This document shows, in pieces, positions 55,862 to 63,480 of a DNA stretch of 64,000 nucleotides. The notes under the pieces are model-generated. The model was not told the DNA's origin, ran no database searches, and worked only from the letters and a program-made list of their open reading frames with translations. Source of the stretch: Kineococcus sp. NBC_00420. Its GTDB lineage: Bacteria; Actinomycetota; Actinomycetes; Actinomycetales; Kineococcaceae. The position numbers were made by a program, and so were the translations under genes. The stretch is from the NCBI RefSeq assembly GCF_036021035.1, contig NZ_CP107930.1:1240001-1304000 (forward strand), given 5' to 3'. Numbering within the stretch: the first letter of the stretch is position 1; each line of letters begins with the position of its first letter.

Positions 55862-57013
55862 TCACGACGAGGCGTCGTCGCAGGTGGTGAGGGTGGAGCC
55901 TTTGCCCGCGCCGATCGCCTCGACGGCGGTGCGGGCCTCGTGCAGGGTCGAGATCGGGACGACCGTGATGCCGTCGGGGGTGGCGCCCGCGACCTGGGCG
56001 CACTCCGCGCGCGGGGCCAGGAACCACGTGGCTCCGTCGGCCTGCGCCCCCAGCACCTTCTGGCGCAGGCCGCCGATCTGCTCGACCGTGCCGTCGGCGT
56101 CGATGGCTCCGGTGCCGGCGATGTGCTGCCCCCCGGTCATCGCGCCCGGGGTCAGCTCGTCGACGATGCCGAGCGCGAACATCGTGCCCGCGCTCGGGCC
56201 GCCCACGTCGTCGATGGCGATGTCGATGGTGAACGGGAAGCGGTAGTCGACGTAGGGGGTGATCCCCAGCAGCGTCGTCCCGTTCGCGCTGACCGTCCTC
56301 GTCGCGACGGTCAGCGGCTTCCCGCCGCGGGTCAGCCCGATGCTCACCTCGGCGTCACCGGGGAGGGCGCGGATCGCGCTCTGCAGCGCCGGGAAGTCCG
56401 CGATGGCGGTCCCGTCGAGGGTCGTGATGACGTCGCCGGCGCGGAGGACCGCGCCGGCCGGGGCGTCGGAGGCCACCGAGTCCACCTGGGTGGTCGTCGT
56501 CGCGGGGACCTCGATCCCGAGCTCGGTGAGGGCCGCGACCTTCGCGTTGGTCTGCGAACCGGTCATCTCGGCCGCGCTGGCCGCGTCGGCCTCCTGCTGG
56601 GTCTGGGTCGGCGGGAAGTACAGCGCGCGCGGGACGACGTTCACGGCCGGGTCGACCCAGTCGGCGAGCAGCTCCCCCAGCGTCATCTCCAGACCGGGAC
56701 CCCCGCGCAGCGAGACCGTCGTCAGGTCCAGCTGCCCCGTCGTGGGGTAGGTCTCGCGCCCCGAGATGCTGATCAGACCCTTCGTGTCCTTCGTCGCGCC
56801 GGCGATGACGTCCGTGACGGGTCCGGGGCTCAAGGCCACGTACGGGACGTGCACGACGCTCAGCAGCGCGGCGATCAGCACCGCGGTGAAGGCGGAGACG
56901 GCCAGCAGCGTGCCCCGCGGGCTCAGCGCGGTGGAGCGCCCCCGGGGCAGCGCCGCGGAGGACCCCCCGGGCTCGGGCGAAGCGATCGACTCACCGGGGG
57001 ACGCGCTCGACAC
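55862..57013 (-). CDS. Membrane-anchored PDZ-domain Lon-like serine protease (YlbL type)
   Basis: 383 residues. An N-terminal membrane anchor (residues ~37-58) and a YlbL-type N-domain (VPYVALSPGPVTDVIAG) precede a PDZ domain near 180-250 (DAPAGAVLRAGDVITTLDG). The C-terminal Lon-type S16 protease domain has the Ser-Lys dyad: Ser in VGGPSAGTMFALGIVDEL and Lys in GGLRQKVLGAQADGA. It probably cleaves secreted or membrane proteins. GTG 57013 lies 6 bases after TAGGCT (leaderless); the tandem GTG at 57016 is the alternative. Confidence 0.92.
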   Translation of the reverse strand: MSSASPGESIASPEPGGSSAALPRGRSTALSPRGTLLAVSAFTAVLIAALLSVVHVPYVALSPGPVTDVIAGATKDTKGLISISGRETYPTTGQLDLTTVSLRGGPGLEMTLGELLADWVDPAVNVVPRALYFPPTQTQQEADAASAAEMTGSQTNAKVAALTELGIEVPATTTTQVDSVASDAPAGAVLRAGDVITTLDGTAIADFPALQSAIRALPGDAEVSIGLTRGGKPLTVATRTVSANGTTLLGITPYVDYRFPFTIDIAIDDVGGPSAGTMFALGIVDELTPGAMTGGQHIAGTGAIDADGTVEQIGGLRQKVLGAQADGATWFLAPRAECAQVAGATPDGITVVPISTLHEARTAVEAIGAGKGSTLTTCDDASS

Positions 57014-57182
57014 CACCTCAGCCTACGTTCGCCGAGGGTGAAGAAGACGCGGGAGGCGGAACGCACACCGCCCGCCGGTCGTCGCTCCGGGTGCGGGGCG
57101 TCATCATGGGAGACGACCTGCAGGAGGACCGAGCCGGACCGCGCCGACACGACGCGGGCCGGTCGACGATGCGGAGGACACG

Positions 57183-58733
57183 GTGGACCAGCGAGACGAC
57201 GAGGGACGGGAACGTCCCGAGGGCGAGGGCGACGCCGAGGAGACCCGCGGCGAGCAGCTCCCCGAGGAGCGCGGCGGCCAGCCCGGGTTCCGGCCTTCCG
57301 GCGCACCGGGCAAGAAGGATCCCGGACCCGGGCCGTCCAGCGGCAACCCGCTCGAGGACCTGCTCGGTCCCCTCTTCGGCGGCCAGTTCCCCGGTGGGCA
57401 GTTCCCCGGTGGGCAGATCCCGGGCTTCCCCGCGGGCATGCAGGGCATCCCCGGCTTCGGCGAGGCCGGCTTCGACCCGGCCGTGATGGGCCAGGTCCTC
57501 GGCCAGCTGCAGAAGTTCCTCTCCAGCGGCTCCGACGCCCCCGTCAACTGGGACGTCGCCCACGACCTCGCCCGCCAGGCCGCCGCGCAGGACGGCGACC
57601 CCACGCCCAACGCCGTCGACCGCCGCGAGGTCGAGGACGCGCTGCGCGTGGCCGACCTCTGGCTCGACGGCCAGACCGACCTCGAGGCCGCCGCGGGCAC
57701 CCTGGAGGCCTGGAGCCGCGCCGAGTGGGTCGAGAAGACCATGCCGGTGTGGCGTCAGCTGGTCGAACCCGTCGCGACGAACGTGGCCGCGGCCATGGGT
57801 GACGCGATGGCCGCGCAGGCCCCGCCGGAGATGGCCGCCATGCTCGGCTCGGCCGGTGCCATGCTACGCCAGGTCGGCGGTGGGGTGTTCGGGATGCAGG
57901 TCGGGCAGGCCATCGGCCAGCTCGCCGGTGAGGTCCTCTCCACCACCGACGTCGGGCTGCCGCTGGCGCCCTCCGGGAAGTCCGCGCTGCTGCCGGAGAA
58001 CGTCCGCAGCTTCGCGCAGGGCCTCGAGGTCCCCCTCGACGAGGTCCGCCGCTACCTCGCACTGCGCGAGGCCGCCCACCAGCGACTCTTCGCGCACGTG
58101 CCGTGGCTGCGCAGCCACCTGCTCGGCTCTGTCGAGTCCTTCGCCCGCGGCATCTCCGTCGACGACGACCGCATCGCCGAGGCGGCCCAGCAGATCGACC
58201 CGACCAACCCGGAGTCGCTGCAGGAGGCACTGTCCTCGGGGATCTTCGAACCCGAGTCCACCCCCGCCCAGCAGGCCGCGCTCGCGCGGTTGGAGACGGC
58301 GCTCGCGCTCGTCGAGGGCTGGGTCGACCACGTCACCGACGAGGCCGCGGGCCACGTCCTCCCGCACGCCGCGGCGTTGCGCGAGACGATGCGCCGCCGC
58401 CGGGCGACGGGTGGCCCCGCGGAGCACGCCTTCGCGGTGCTCGTCGGGCTGGAACTGCGACCGCGCCGGGCCCGGGAGGCCGCGGCGCTGTGGGAGCTCC
58501 TCCTGGCCCGCGGCGGGCGCAGCGCCCGCGACGCGGTCTGGGACCACCCGGACCTGCTGCCCACGGCGGAGGACCTCGACGACGCGGCGGCCTTCGTCGA
58601 GCGCCGTCTGGGGGCCGACGACACCACCGCACCCGAGGGGGACGCGATGGACGCCGCCCTGCGCGACCTGCTCGACGGCGGGTCCGGGGACGGGACCGAG
58701 GGTCCCGACCAGGAGGGTCCCCGCCCGCAGTGA
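57183..58733 (+). CDS. Zinc-dependent metalloprotease-family protein (DUF2342)
   Basis: 516 residues of the DUF2342 family, a conserved actinobacterial group classed as putative zincin-like hydrolases. A Gly/Pro-rich N-terminus with a GGQFPGGQFPGGQIPG repeat (~65-80) is followed by a helical body. The proposed metal motif lies in LREAAHQRLFAHVPWL (residues ~297-312), where the usual HExxH is altered, and LVEGWVDHVTDEAAGHVLP carries later His/Glu ligands. Catalysis is unproven. GTG 57183 has GGAGGA upstream. It is divergent from the PDZ-Lon gene, an order conserved in actinobacteria. Confidence 0.87.
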   Translation: MDQRDDEGRERPEGEGDAEETRGEQLPEERGGQPGFRPSGAPGKKDPGPGPSSGNPLEDLLGPLFGGQFPGGQFPGGQIPGFPAGMQGIPGFGEAGFDPAVMGQVLGQLQKFLSSGSDAPVNWDVAHDLARQAAAQDGDPTPNAVDRREVEDALRVADLWLDGQTDLEAAAGTLEAWSRAEWVEKTMPVWRQLVEPVATNVAAAMGDAMAAQAPPEMAAMLGSAGAMLRQVGGGVFGMQVGQAIGQLAGEVLSTTDVGLPLAPSGKSALLPENVRSFAQGLEVPLDEVRRYLALREAAHQRLFAHVPWLRSHLLGSVESFARGISVDDDRIAEAAQQIDPTNPESLQEALSSGIFEPESTPAQQAALARLETALALVEGWVDHVTDEAAGHVLPHAAALRETMRRRRATGGPAEHAFAVLVGLELRPRRAREAAALWELLLARGGRSARDAVWDHPDLLPTAEDLDDAAAFVERRLGADDTTAPEGDAMDAALRDLLDGGSGDGTEGPDQEGPRPQ

Positions 58734-58752
58734 GGCCGGTGGTGCGGGTCGC

Positions 58753-60006
58753 TCAGACCCGCACCGGCGCCTCCCGCCCGTCCTGCGCGGCCAGCAACCC
58801 CACGGGGTCGGCGAGCAGCGGGCTCCAGGCCAGTTCCGCGGCGCCCAGCACGGTGGAGCGCGACCCGAGGGCGGAGAGGCTCACGGTGACGTCGGCCCGC
58901 ATGGTCGGCATGACCAGGCGGTCGACCCAGGGCAGGACGTCGTCGCTGACCTCCGGCCACAACCGGCGCCACAGACCGTCGCCCAGGATCACCGTCTGCG
59001 GGTCGAAGAGGTGCCACACGTTGGCCAGCCCGCGGGCGAAGGCCCGGGACAGCCGGTCCCGGGTGCGTCGGCTGACGACCCCGCCGGAGGCGAGCCGGGC
59101 CAGCACCAGGTCGGCGATGTCGGGTGCGGCCGGGTCCAGGTCGAAGGGTTCCGCCCACGCCTCGGCGAGGGTCTCCGACTCCCAGCACCCCCGGCTGCCG
59201 CAGCGGCACGCACGGCCGTCGGGGTCGACGCTCATGTGCCCGACCTCGCCGCCGTAGCCCCGGTGCCCGGTCAGCGGGTGTCCCCCGGTGAGCACACCCC
59301 CGCCGAGTCCGTAGGTCCCGCAGAGGTAGACGACGTCGGAGAGCCCGACCGCGGCGCCACGACGGACCTCCGCGATGAGTCCGAGGTCGGCGTCGTTGGC
59401 GACGTCGACCCGCAGCGCGCGTCCTGTCCGCTCGGCCAGCGCCGCCGCGGCCAACGCGCCGAAGGGCACGTCGCGCCAGGCCAGGTTCGGGGCCAGGCCG
59501 ATCGTGCCGTCGCCGGTGCGCACCGTTCCCGGGACGGCCAGCCCCACCCCCACGACGGGGACGTGCGGGGAGTCCTCGAGCAGTTCCACCGCAGCCCCGG
59601 CCACGAGGTCCGCAGCCGCCTCCGGGGTGGGTGGGGTGGAGGTCGGGATGGTGCGCCGGCCGTGGACGGTGCCGCCCAGGCCGACCCGCACGACCTGCAC
59701 GGCGTGCACGTCGACGTAGCCCGCGAGCACCTCGGCACCCCCGGCGCGCGGTCGCACCTGCAAGGAGGGGCGGCCCACGCGGCCGGGGCTCTGGTCGGCG
59801 GGGGGTTCCTCCACGAGCAACCCCGCCTCGACCAGCGCCCCGACGAGGGCGCCGACCGTCGAGCGGTTCAGGCCCAGGTCGCGGGTGACCTCGGCCCGCG
59901 TCACCCCGCCCCGGCTGTGCACGAGGCCCAGCAGCGTCGAGAGGTTGTGCCGGCGGACGTCCTCGGTGCCCTGTCCCCGCGGTCCTCCGGCCCCCGACGC
60001 GTCCAC
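58753..60006 (-). CDS. ROK-family transcriptional repressor
   Basis: 417 residues. The N-terminal winged HTH is HNLSTLLGLVHSRGGVTRAEVTRDLGLNRSTVGALVGALVEAGLL. The ROK sugar-kinase-like body follows, with the ROK zinc/sugar motif GEVGHMSVDPDGRACRCGSRGCWE (CxCGxxGCxE, intact). The kinase phosphate motifs are degenerate, as in repressors. GTG 60006 is 7 bases after the permease stop, so it is the last gene of the sugar ABC operon and most likely senses that sugar. XylR/NagC-type ROK repressors behave this way. Confidence 0.92.
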   Translation of the reverse strand: MDASGAGGPRGQGTEDVRRHNLSTLLGLVHSRGGVTRAEVTRDLGLNRSTVGALVGALVEAGLLVEEPPADQSPGRVGRPSLQVRPRAGGAEVLAGYVDVHAVQVVRVGLGGTVHGRRTIPTSTPPTPEAAADLVAGAAVELLEDSPHVPVVGVGLAVPGTVRTGDGTIGLAPNLAWRDVPFGALAAAALAERTGRALRVDVANDADLGLIAEVRRGAAVGLSDVVYLCGTYGLGGGVLTGGHPLTGHRGYGGEVGHMSVDPDGRACRCGSRGCWESETLAEAWAEPFDLDPAAPDIADLVLARLASGGVVSRRTRDRLSRAFARGLANVWHLFDPQTVILGDGLWRRLWPEVSDDVLPWVDRLVMPTMRADVTVSLSALGSRSTVLGAAELAWSPLLADPVGLLAAQDGREAPVRV

Positions 60007-60013
60007 GACGTGC

Positions 60014-61360
60014 TCAGACCGCGGAGGACGCTCGGCGTCGACGCGACACGGCGTCGACCGTCGCGGCGAGCAGCAGGACCACGCCGGTCACGAGGTAGTT
60101 GACGTACTGGGCCTGGCCCAGCAGCCCGAGGCCGTTGGCGATCGCCGCGATGACCAGACCACCGATGACCGCGTTGGAGACGCGGCCCTTGCCGCCGAAG
60201 AGGCTGGTCCCGCCGATGACCGCCGCGCCCACCCCGAGGAGCAGCGTGTTCGCACCGCCCGATCCGGGGGCCACGGAGTTCAGGCGGGAGGCGTCGATGA
60301 CCCCGGCCAGCGCGGCCAGCGTCGAGCCGATCATGAAGACGGACATGCGGATCCCGCGCACCGAGATGCCCGCCCGGCGGGCCGCCTCGGGGTTGCCGCC
60401 GACGGCGTAGACGTGACGGCCGTAGCGGGTGCGCCCCAGCACCAGGGTGAGGACGACGAGCAGCACGGCGATGAGCGGGACGGAGTACGGGATGCCGGCG
60501 AGGTGGATGCTGGCGACCCGGGCCCGGTTCTGGCTGAGCACCGCGGTCACGAGGAGCAGGACGGCCGCGACGACGACGACGCGGAGGACCACGACGCCGA
60601 GGTTGTCGCGGGAGAGCCCACGACGGCGCTGCCCGCTCCACCGGAGCAGGCTGACGGCCGCGTAGCCGGCGGCGGCCGCGACGGCCAGGACCCACCCGAG
60701 CCACACCGGGACGTTGGAGTTGGCGATGGCGACGATGACGTCGTCGCGCACCGCGATCGTGCCGCCCTCACCGATGAGGCGCAGGGTGATGCCCTGCACG
60801 CCCAGGAAGAACGCGAGGGTCACGACGAAGGAGGGTATCCCGACCCGGGAGACGAGCAGACCGATGAGGGTGCCCAGCACCAGGCCGGTGACCAGGGCCG
60901 CCAGCAGGCCGACGACCCAGTTCACGCCGGTCTCGCGCAGCACGAGGGCCATCACGGCGGCGGAGGCGCCCCCGGCGACACCGGCGGAGAGGTCGATGTC
61001 GCCCAGCAGCAGGACGAACGTCAGCCCCATCGCGAGCACGATGATCGAGGAGGCCTGCACCAGCAGGTTGGCGATGTTGCCGGGCGTGGGGAAGGTGTCG
61101 GGACGCAGCGCGGAGAACAGCACGAAGAGGACGACGAGTCCCGCGATGGCCGGCAGCGACCCGATGTCACCGCCGCGCAGCCGCGCGACGTAGGCGCTGA
61201 CCCCCTCGCGGAAGGTCGGTTCGGGAGCGGGCTGGGCCAGGGTGCTCCCGCCGCCGGCCGTGGCGCGGGCCAGCTGGACGATGCGCTCCTGCTCGGTGAG
61301 CGGGGCGGTGTCCGCGGCCTTGGCGGCCGCGGGTTCGGACTCCTGTCCGGTGGTCGACAT
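60014..61360 (-). CDS. Xylose/ribose-type sugar ABC transporter permease
   Basis: 448 residues, XylH-like, longer than RbsC because of an N-terminal ~75-residue hydrophilic extension and inserted helices. Around ten membrane segments are visible. Family landmarks are GLTFVLLLGDIDLSAGVAGGASAAVMAL, GIPSFVVTLAFFLGVQG and the late AVGGNPEAARRAGISVRGIRMSVFMIGSTLAALAG, the cytoplasmic coupling loop. The final conserved part is GVGAAVIGGTSLFGGKGRVSNAVIGGLVI. ATG 61360 has a GAGGAGAT ribosome binding site. It pairs with the ATPase gene 10 bases upstream. Confidence 0.93.
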   Translation of the reverse strand: MSTTGQESEPAAAKAADTAPLTEQERIVQLARATAGGGSTLAQPAPEPTFREGVSAYVARLRGGDIGSLPAIAGLVVLFVLFSALRPDTFPTPGNIANLLVQASSIIVLAMGLTFVLLLGDIDLSAGVAGGASAAVMALVLRETGVNWVVGLLAALVTGLVLGTLIGLLVSRVGIPSFVVTLAFFLGVQGITLRLIGEGGTIAVRDDVIVAIANSNVPVWLGWVLAVAAAAGYAAVSLLRWSGQRRRGLSRDNLGVVVLRVVVVAAVLLLVTAVLSQNRARVASIHLAGIPYSVPLIAVLLVVLTLVLGRTRYGRHVYAVGGNPEAARRAGISVRGIRMSVFMIGSTLAALAGVIDASRLNSVAPGSGGANTLLLGVGAAVIGGTSLFGGKGRVSNAVIGGLVIAAIANGLGLLGQAQYVNYLVTGVVLLLAATVDAVSRRRRASSAV

Positions 61361-61370
61361 GGCGATCTCC

Positions 61371-62177
61371 TCAGACCGGGGCGGAAGCGGTGGCGGGAGC
61401 GAGACCGAGGTCACCGGATCGCCCCGTCGTGATGAGTTCGACGACCTGGCTGCTCGTGACGTCGCGGGTCCGCACCGTCGCGGCCACCCGGCCGAGGTAG
61501 AGGGCGGTGATGTGGTCCGCGACCTCGAACACGTCGCTGAGGTTGTGGGAGATGAGCACGACGCCGAGGCCGTTGTCGGCGAGGCGACGCACCAGGTCCA
61601 GGACCTGCCGCGTCTGGGCGACACCGAGGGCCGCGGTCGGTTCGTCGAGCAGCACGACGCGGGAGTTCCAGAGCACCGCCTTGGCGATGGCCACGGTCTG
61701 GCGCTGACCGCCGGAGAGGCTGGAGACGAGCTGGCGCACCGAGCGGACGGTGCGCACCGAGAGGCTGGCCAGCGTCTGGCGGGCCAGCTCCTCCATCGTC
61801 GGCTCGTCCAGCAGGATCCCGCGGCGCTTCTCCCGGCCGAGGAACATGTTCTGGACGATGTCGAGGTTGTCGCAGAGCGCGAGGTCCTGGTAGACGACCT
61901 CGATGCCGAGGTCGGCGGTGTCGCGGGGCGTGCTGATCGAGACGGGGCGGCCCTCGAAGAGGTAGTCCCCGGCGTCGATCGTGTAGATCCCCGCGATGCA
62001 CTTCACGAGGGTCGACTTGCCGGCGCCGTTGTCCCCGACGAGTGCGGTGACCTCTCCGGGGCGGACGTCGAGGTCGACGCCGTGCAGGACCTGGACGGCA
62101 CCGAAGCTCTTGTCGATGCCGCGCAGCGAGAGCAGCGTCGTCGCGTCGGTCGTCGCGTCAGTGGTGGTGGAACTCAT
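61371..62177 (-). CDS. Sugar ABC transporter ATPase (single-domain)
   Basis: 268 residues: one ABC module with Walker A GDNGAGKST (~residues 49-57), Q-loop VVYQDLALCDNLDIVQNMFLG, signature SSLSGGQRQTVAIAKAV and Walker B VVLLDEPTAALG, H-loop VVLISHNL. XylG/RbsA have two fused modules of ~500 residues; this is the short form found with XylH-like permeases and probably dimerises. ATG 62177 was chosen as the first Met; the first 14 residues are a Thr/Asp repeat. It is separated from the binding protein gene by a strong hairpin. Confidence 0.92.
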   Translation of the reverse strand: MSSTTTDATTDATTLLSLRGIDKSFGAVQVLHGVDLDVRPGEVTALVGDNGAGKSTLVKCIAGIYTIDAGDYLFEGRPVSISTPRDTADLGIEVVYQDLALCDNLDIVQNMFLGREKRRGILLDEPTMEELARQTLASLSVRTVRSVRQLVSSLSGGQRQTVAIAKAVLWNSRVVLLDEPTAALGVAQTRQVLDLVRRLADNGLGVVLISHNLSDVFEVADHITALYLGRVAATVRTRDVTSSQVVELITTGRSGDLGLAPATASAPV

Positions 62178-62207
62178 GCACCCCTCCTCGGGGGGACGTG
62201 GTGACGG

Positions 62208-62243
62208 CCGGCCGGAACCCCGCCGCAGCGGGGTTCCGGCCGG
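62208..62243 (-). terminator. Intercistronic hairpin between binding-protein and ATPase genes
   Basis: Perfect 15-bp stem CCGGCCGGAACCCCG (62208-62222) / CGGGGTTCCGGCCGG (62229-62243), loop of 6. It lies inside the operon after the binding protein gene, so it probably works as a partial terminator or 3' stabiliser that keeps the binding protein in excess over the ATPase and permease. Confidence 0.75.
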
Positions 62244-62258
62244 TCGGGTGTCGGTCGG

Positions 62259-63341
62259 TCAGGAGATGCCGAGTTCGGTGCAGTCCGCGGCGAAGTCACC
62301 GGTGCACAGCTCGGAGGCCTTGACGAAACCCGCGTCCACGACGGACTTCACCTTGTCGCGGGTGATCAGCTGCGGGTCGAGCAGGATGGACTTCACGTCG
62401 CGCTTGCCGGTGGTGTCCTTGGTCGTCCCCGTGGTCTTGGGGGTTTCACCCTTGATGAGGGCGATGGCGATGTCGGACAACGACTTCGCCTCCTGGTCGA
62501 CGGGCTTGTAGACCGTCATGCACTGGGTCTTGGCGAGGATGTTCTGCAGACCCTGGGTGGTGGCGTCCTGCCCCGTCACCGGAACCTTCCCGGCGAGCCC
62601 GTTCTTGGCCAGGATCGAGATCGCGGCGTTGCCGAGGCCGTCGTTGGCGGCCAGGACACCGTCGATCTTGCCGCCCTGCTGGGTCAGCATCTGCTCGAAG
62701 ATCGTCGCGGCCTGCTGGTTGTCCCAGTCGGGGACGGACTGCTCGGCGACGGCCTTGTAGTTCGTCATCGGGTCCAGCACGCTGTGCGCGCCGGCCGAGA
62801 ACATCCCGGCGTTGTTGTCGGTCGGGGAACCGTTGAGGTAGACGATGTTCTTGTCCCCGCCGCCCAGGCACTGGGCCAGGCCCTGCCCCTGCTCCTGCCC
62901 GACCTTGGTGTTGTCGAAGGAGACGTAGTAGTCGGCCGAACCGCCGAGGGTCAGCCGGTCGTAGTCGATGGTCTGGACGCCCTGCTTCTTGGCCTTGGCC
63001 TCGATCGCGGCCCCGGAGTCGGAGTCGAGGTTGACGATGGCCAGGACCTTGACCCCCTCGGTGAGCATCTGGTCCGCGATGGTCTGCATGTTGGACGCGT
63101 CGCCCTGGGCGTTCTGGATGTCGGCCTTGACGCCGGCGGCGTCGAAGGCCTTCTGGAGCAGCGGACGGTCGAACGACTCCCAGCGGGCGGAGGACTTCGT
63201 GTCCGGGAGGATCACGCCGACCTCGGCGGCGGAGGAACCGCCGCTGGGGGACGAGGATCCCGTGTCGCTGCTGCCGCAGGCCGACACGAGGAGGACGCCG
63301 GCGACGGTGGTCGCGAGCAGGACTGAGGATCGAACGCGCAT
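62259..63341 (-). CDS. Sugar ABC transporter substrate-binding lipoprotein (XylF/ChvE-like)
   Basis: 360 residues. The signal peptide has lipobox VSAC with the lipidated Cys22, followed by a Ser/Gly linker. The periplasmic-binding fold of the XylF type has VGVILPDTKSSARWESFDRPLLQKAFDAAG, VLAIVNLDSDSGAAIEAKAKKQGV, TIDYDRLTLGGSADYYVSFDN, KNIVYLNGSPTDNNA and VLAANDGLGNAAI, with typical sugar-contacting residues. The DYDRL motif is the same as in xylose-binding proteins. ATG 63341 has an AAGGAG site. Expression is probably controlled by the ROK repressor through sites at 63392-63461. Confidence 0.94.
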   Translation of the reverse strand: MRVRSSVLLATTVAGVLLVSACGSSDTGSSSPSGGSSAAEVGVILPDTKSSARWESFDRPLLQKAFDAAGVKADIQNAQGDASNMQTIADQMLTEGVKVLAIVNLDSDSGAAIEAKAKKQGVQTIDYDRLTLGGSADYYVSFDNTKVGQEQGQGLAQCLGGGDKNIVYLNGSPTDNNAGMFSAGAHSVLDPMTNYKAVAEQSVPDWDNQQAATIFEQMLTQQGGKIDGVLAANDGLGNAAISILAKNGLAGKVPVTGQDATTQGLQNILAKTQCMTVYKPVDQEAKSLSDIAIALIKGETPKTTGTTKDTTGKRDVKSILLDPQLITRDKVKSVVDAGFVKASELCTGDFAADCTELGIS

Positions 63342-63363
63342 GGATGCTCCTTCGCATCTGGCT

Positions 63364-63388
63364 CTCCCGGCGGTCAGCTCGCCGGGAG
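63364..63388 (-). promoter_or_regulatory. 5'-UTR hairpin of the binding-protein mRNA
   Basis: Nine-bp perfect stem CTCCCGGCG / CGCCGGGAG (63364-63372 with 63380-63388), loop of 7. It ends 22 bases before the start codon, so it may protect the mRNA 5' end. No ligand-binding structure is evident. Confidence 0.5.
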
Positions 63389-63391
63389 TAA

Positions 63392-63461
63392 GTTGTGAGC
63401 CGCAACATATACCCGGGACCGCGCGGACGTGGGTGTTCGTGACCGAGTTGTGACCCGCAGC
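63392..63461. promoter_or_regulatory. Putative double operator for the ROK repressor
   Basis: Two 15-bp related sites, GTTGTGAGCCGCAAC (63392-63406) and GTTGTGACCCGCAGC (63447-63461), lie 55 bp centre to centre, about five helical turns and on the same face. They sit before the binding-protein gene and near the TATATG -10-like sequence (minus strand, 63411-63406 area). The outer GTTG/CAAC arms give each site dyad symmetry. Confidence 0.55.
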
Positions 63462-63462
63462 A

Positions 63463-63480
63463 CCCCTTCGGCGGAAGGGG
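63463..63480 (-). terminator. Short hairpin after the metallopeptidase gene
   Basis: CCCCTTC-GGCG-GAAGGGG, a 7-bp stem immediately behind the stop of the gene at 63481. A weak terminator without a T-run. Confidence 0.5.

Noticed and set aside
63364-63388. Riboswitch in the binding-protein leader
   Set aside because: Only a simple 9-bp stem-loop is present; nothing resembles a known aptamer core.
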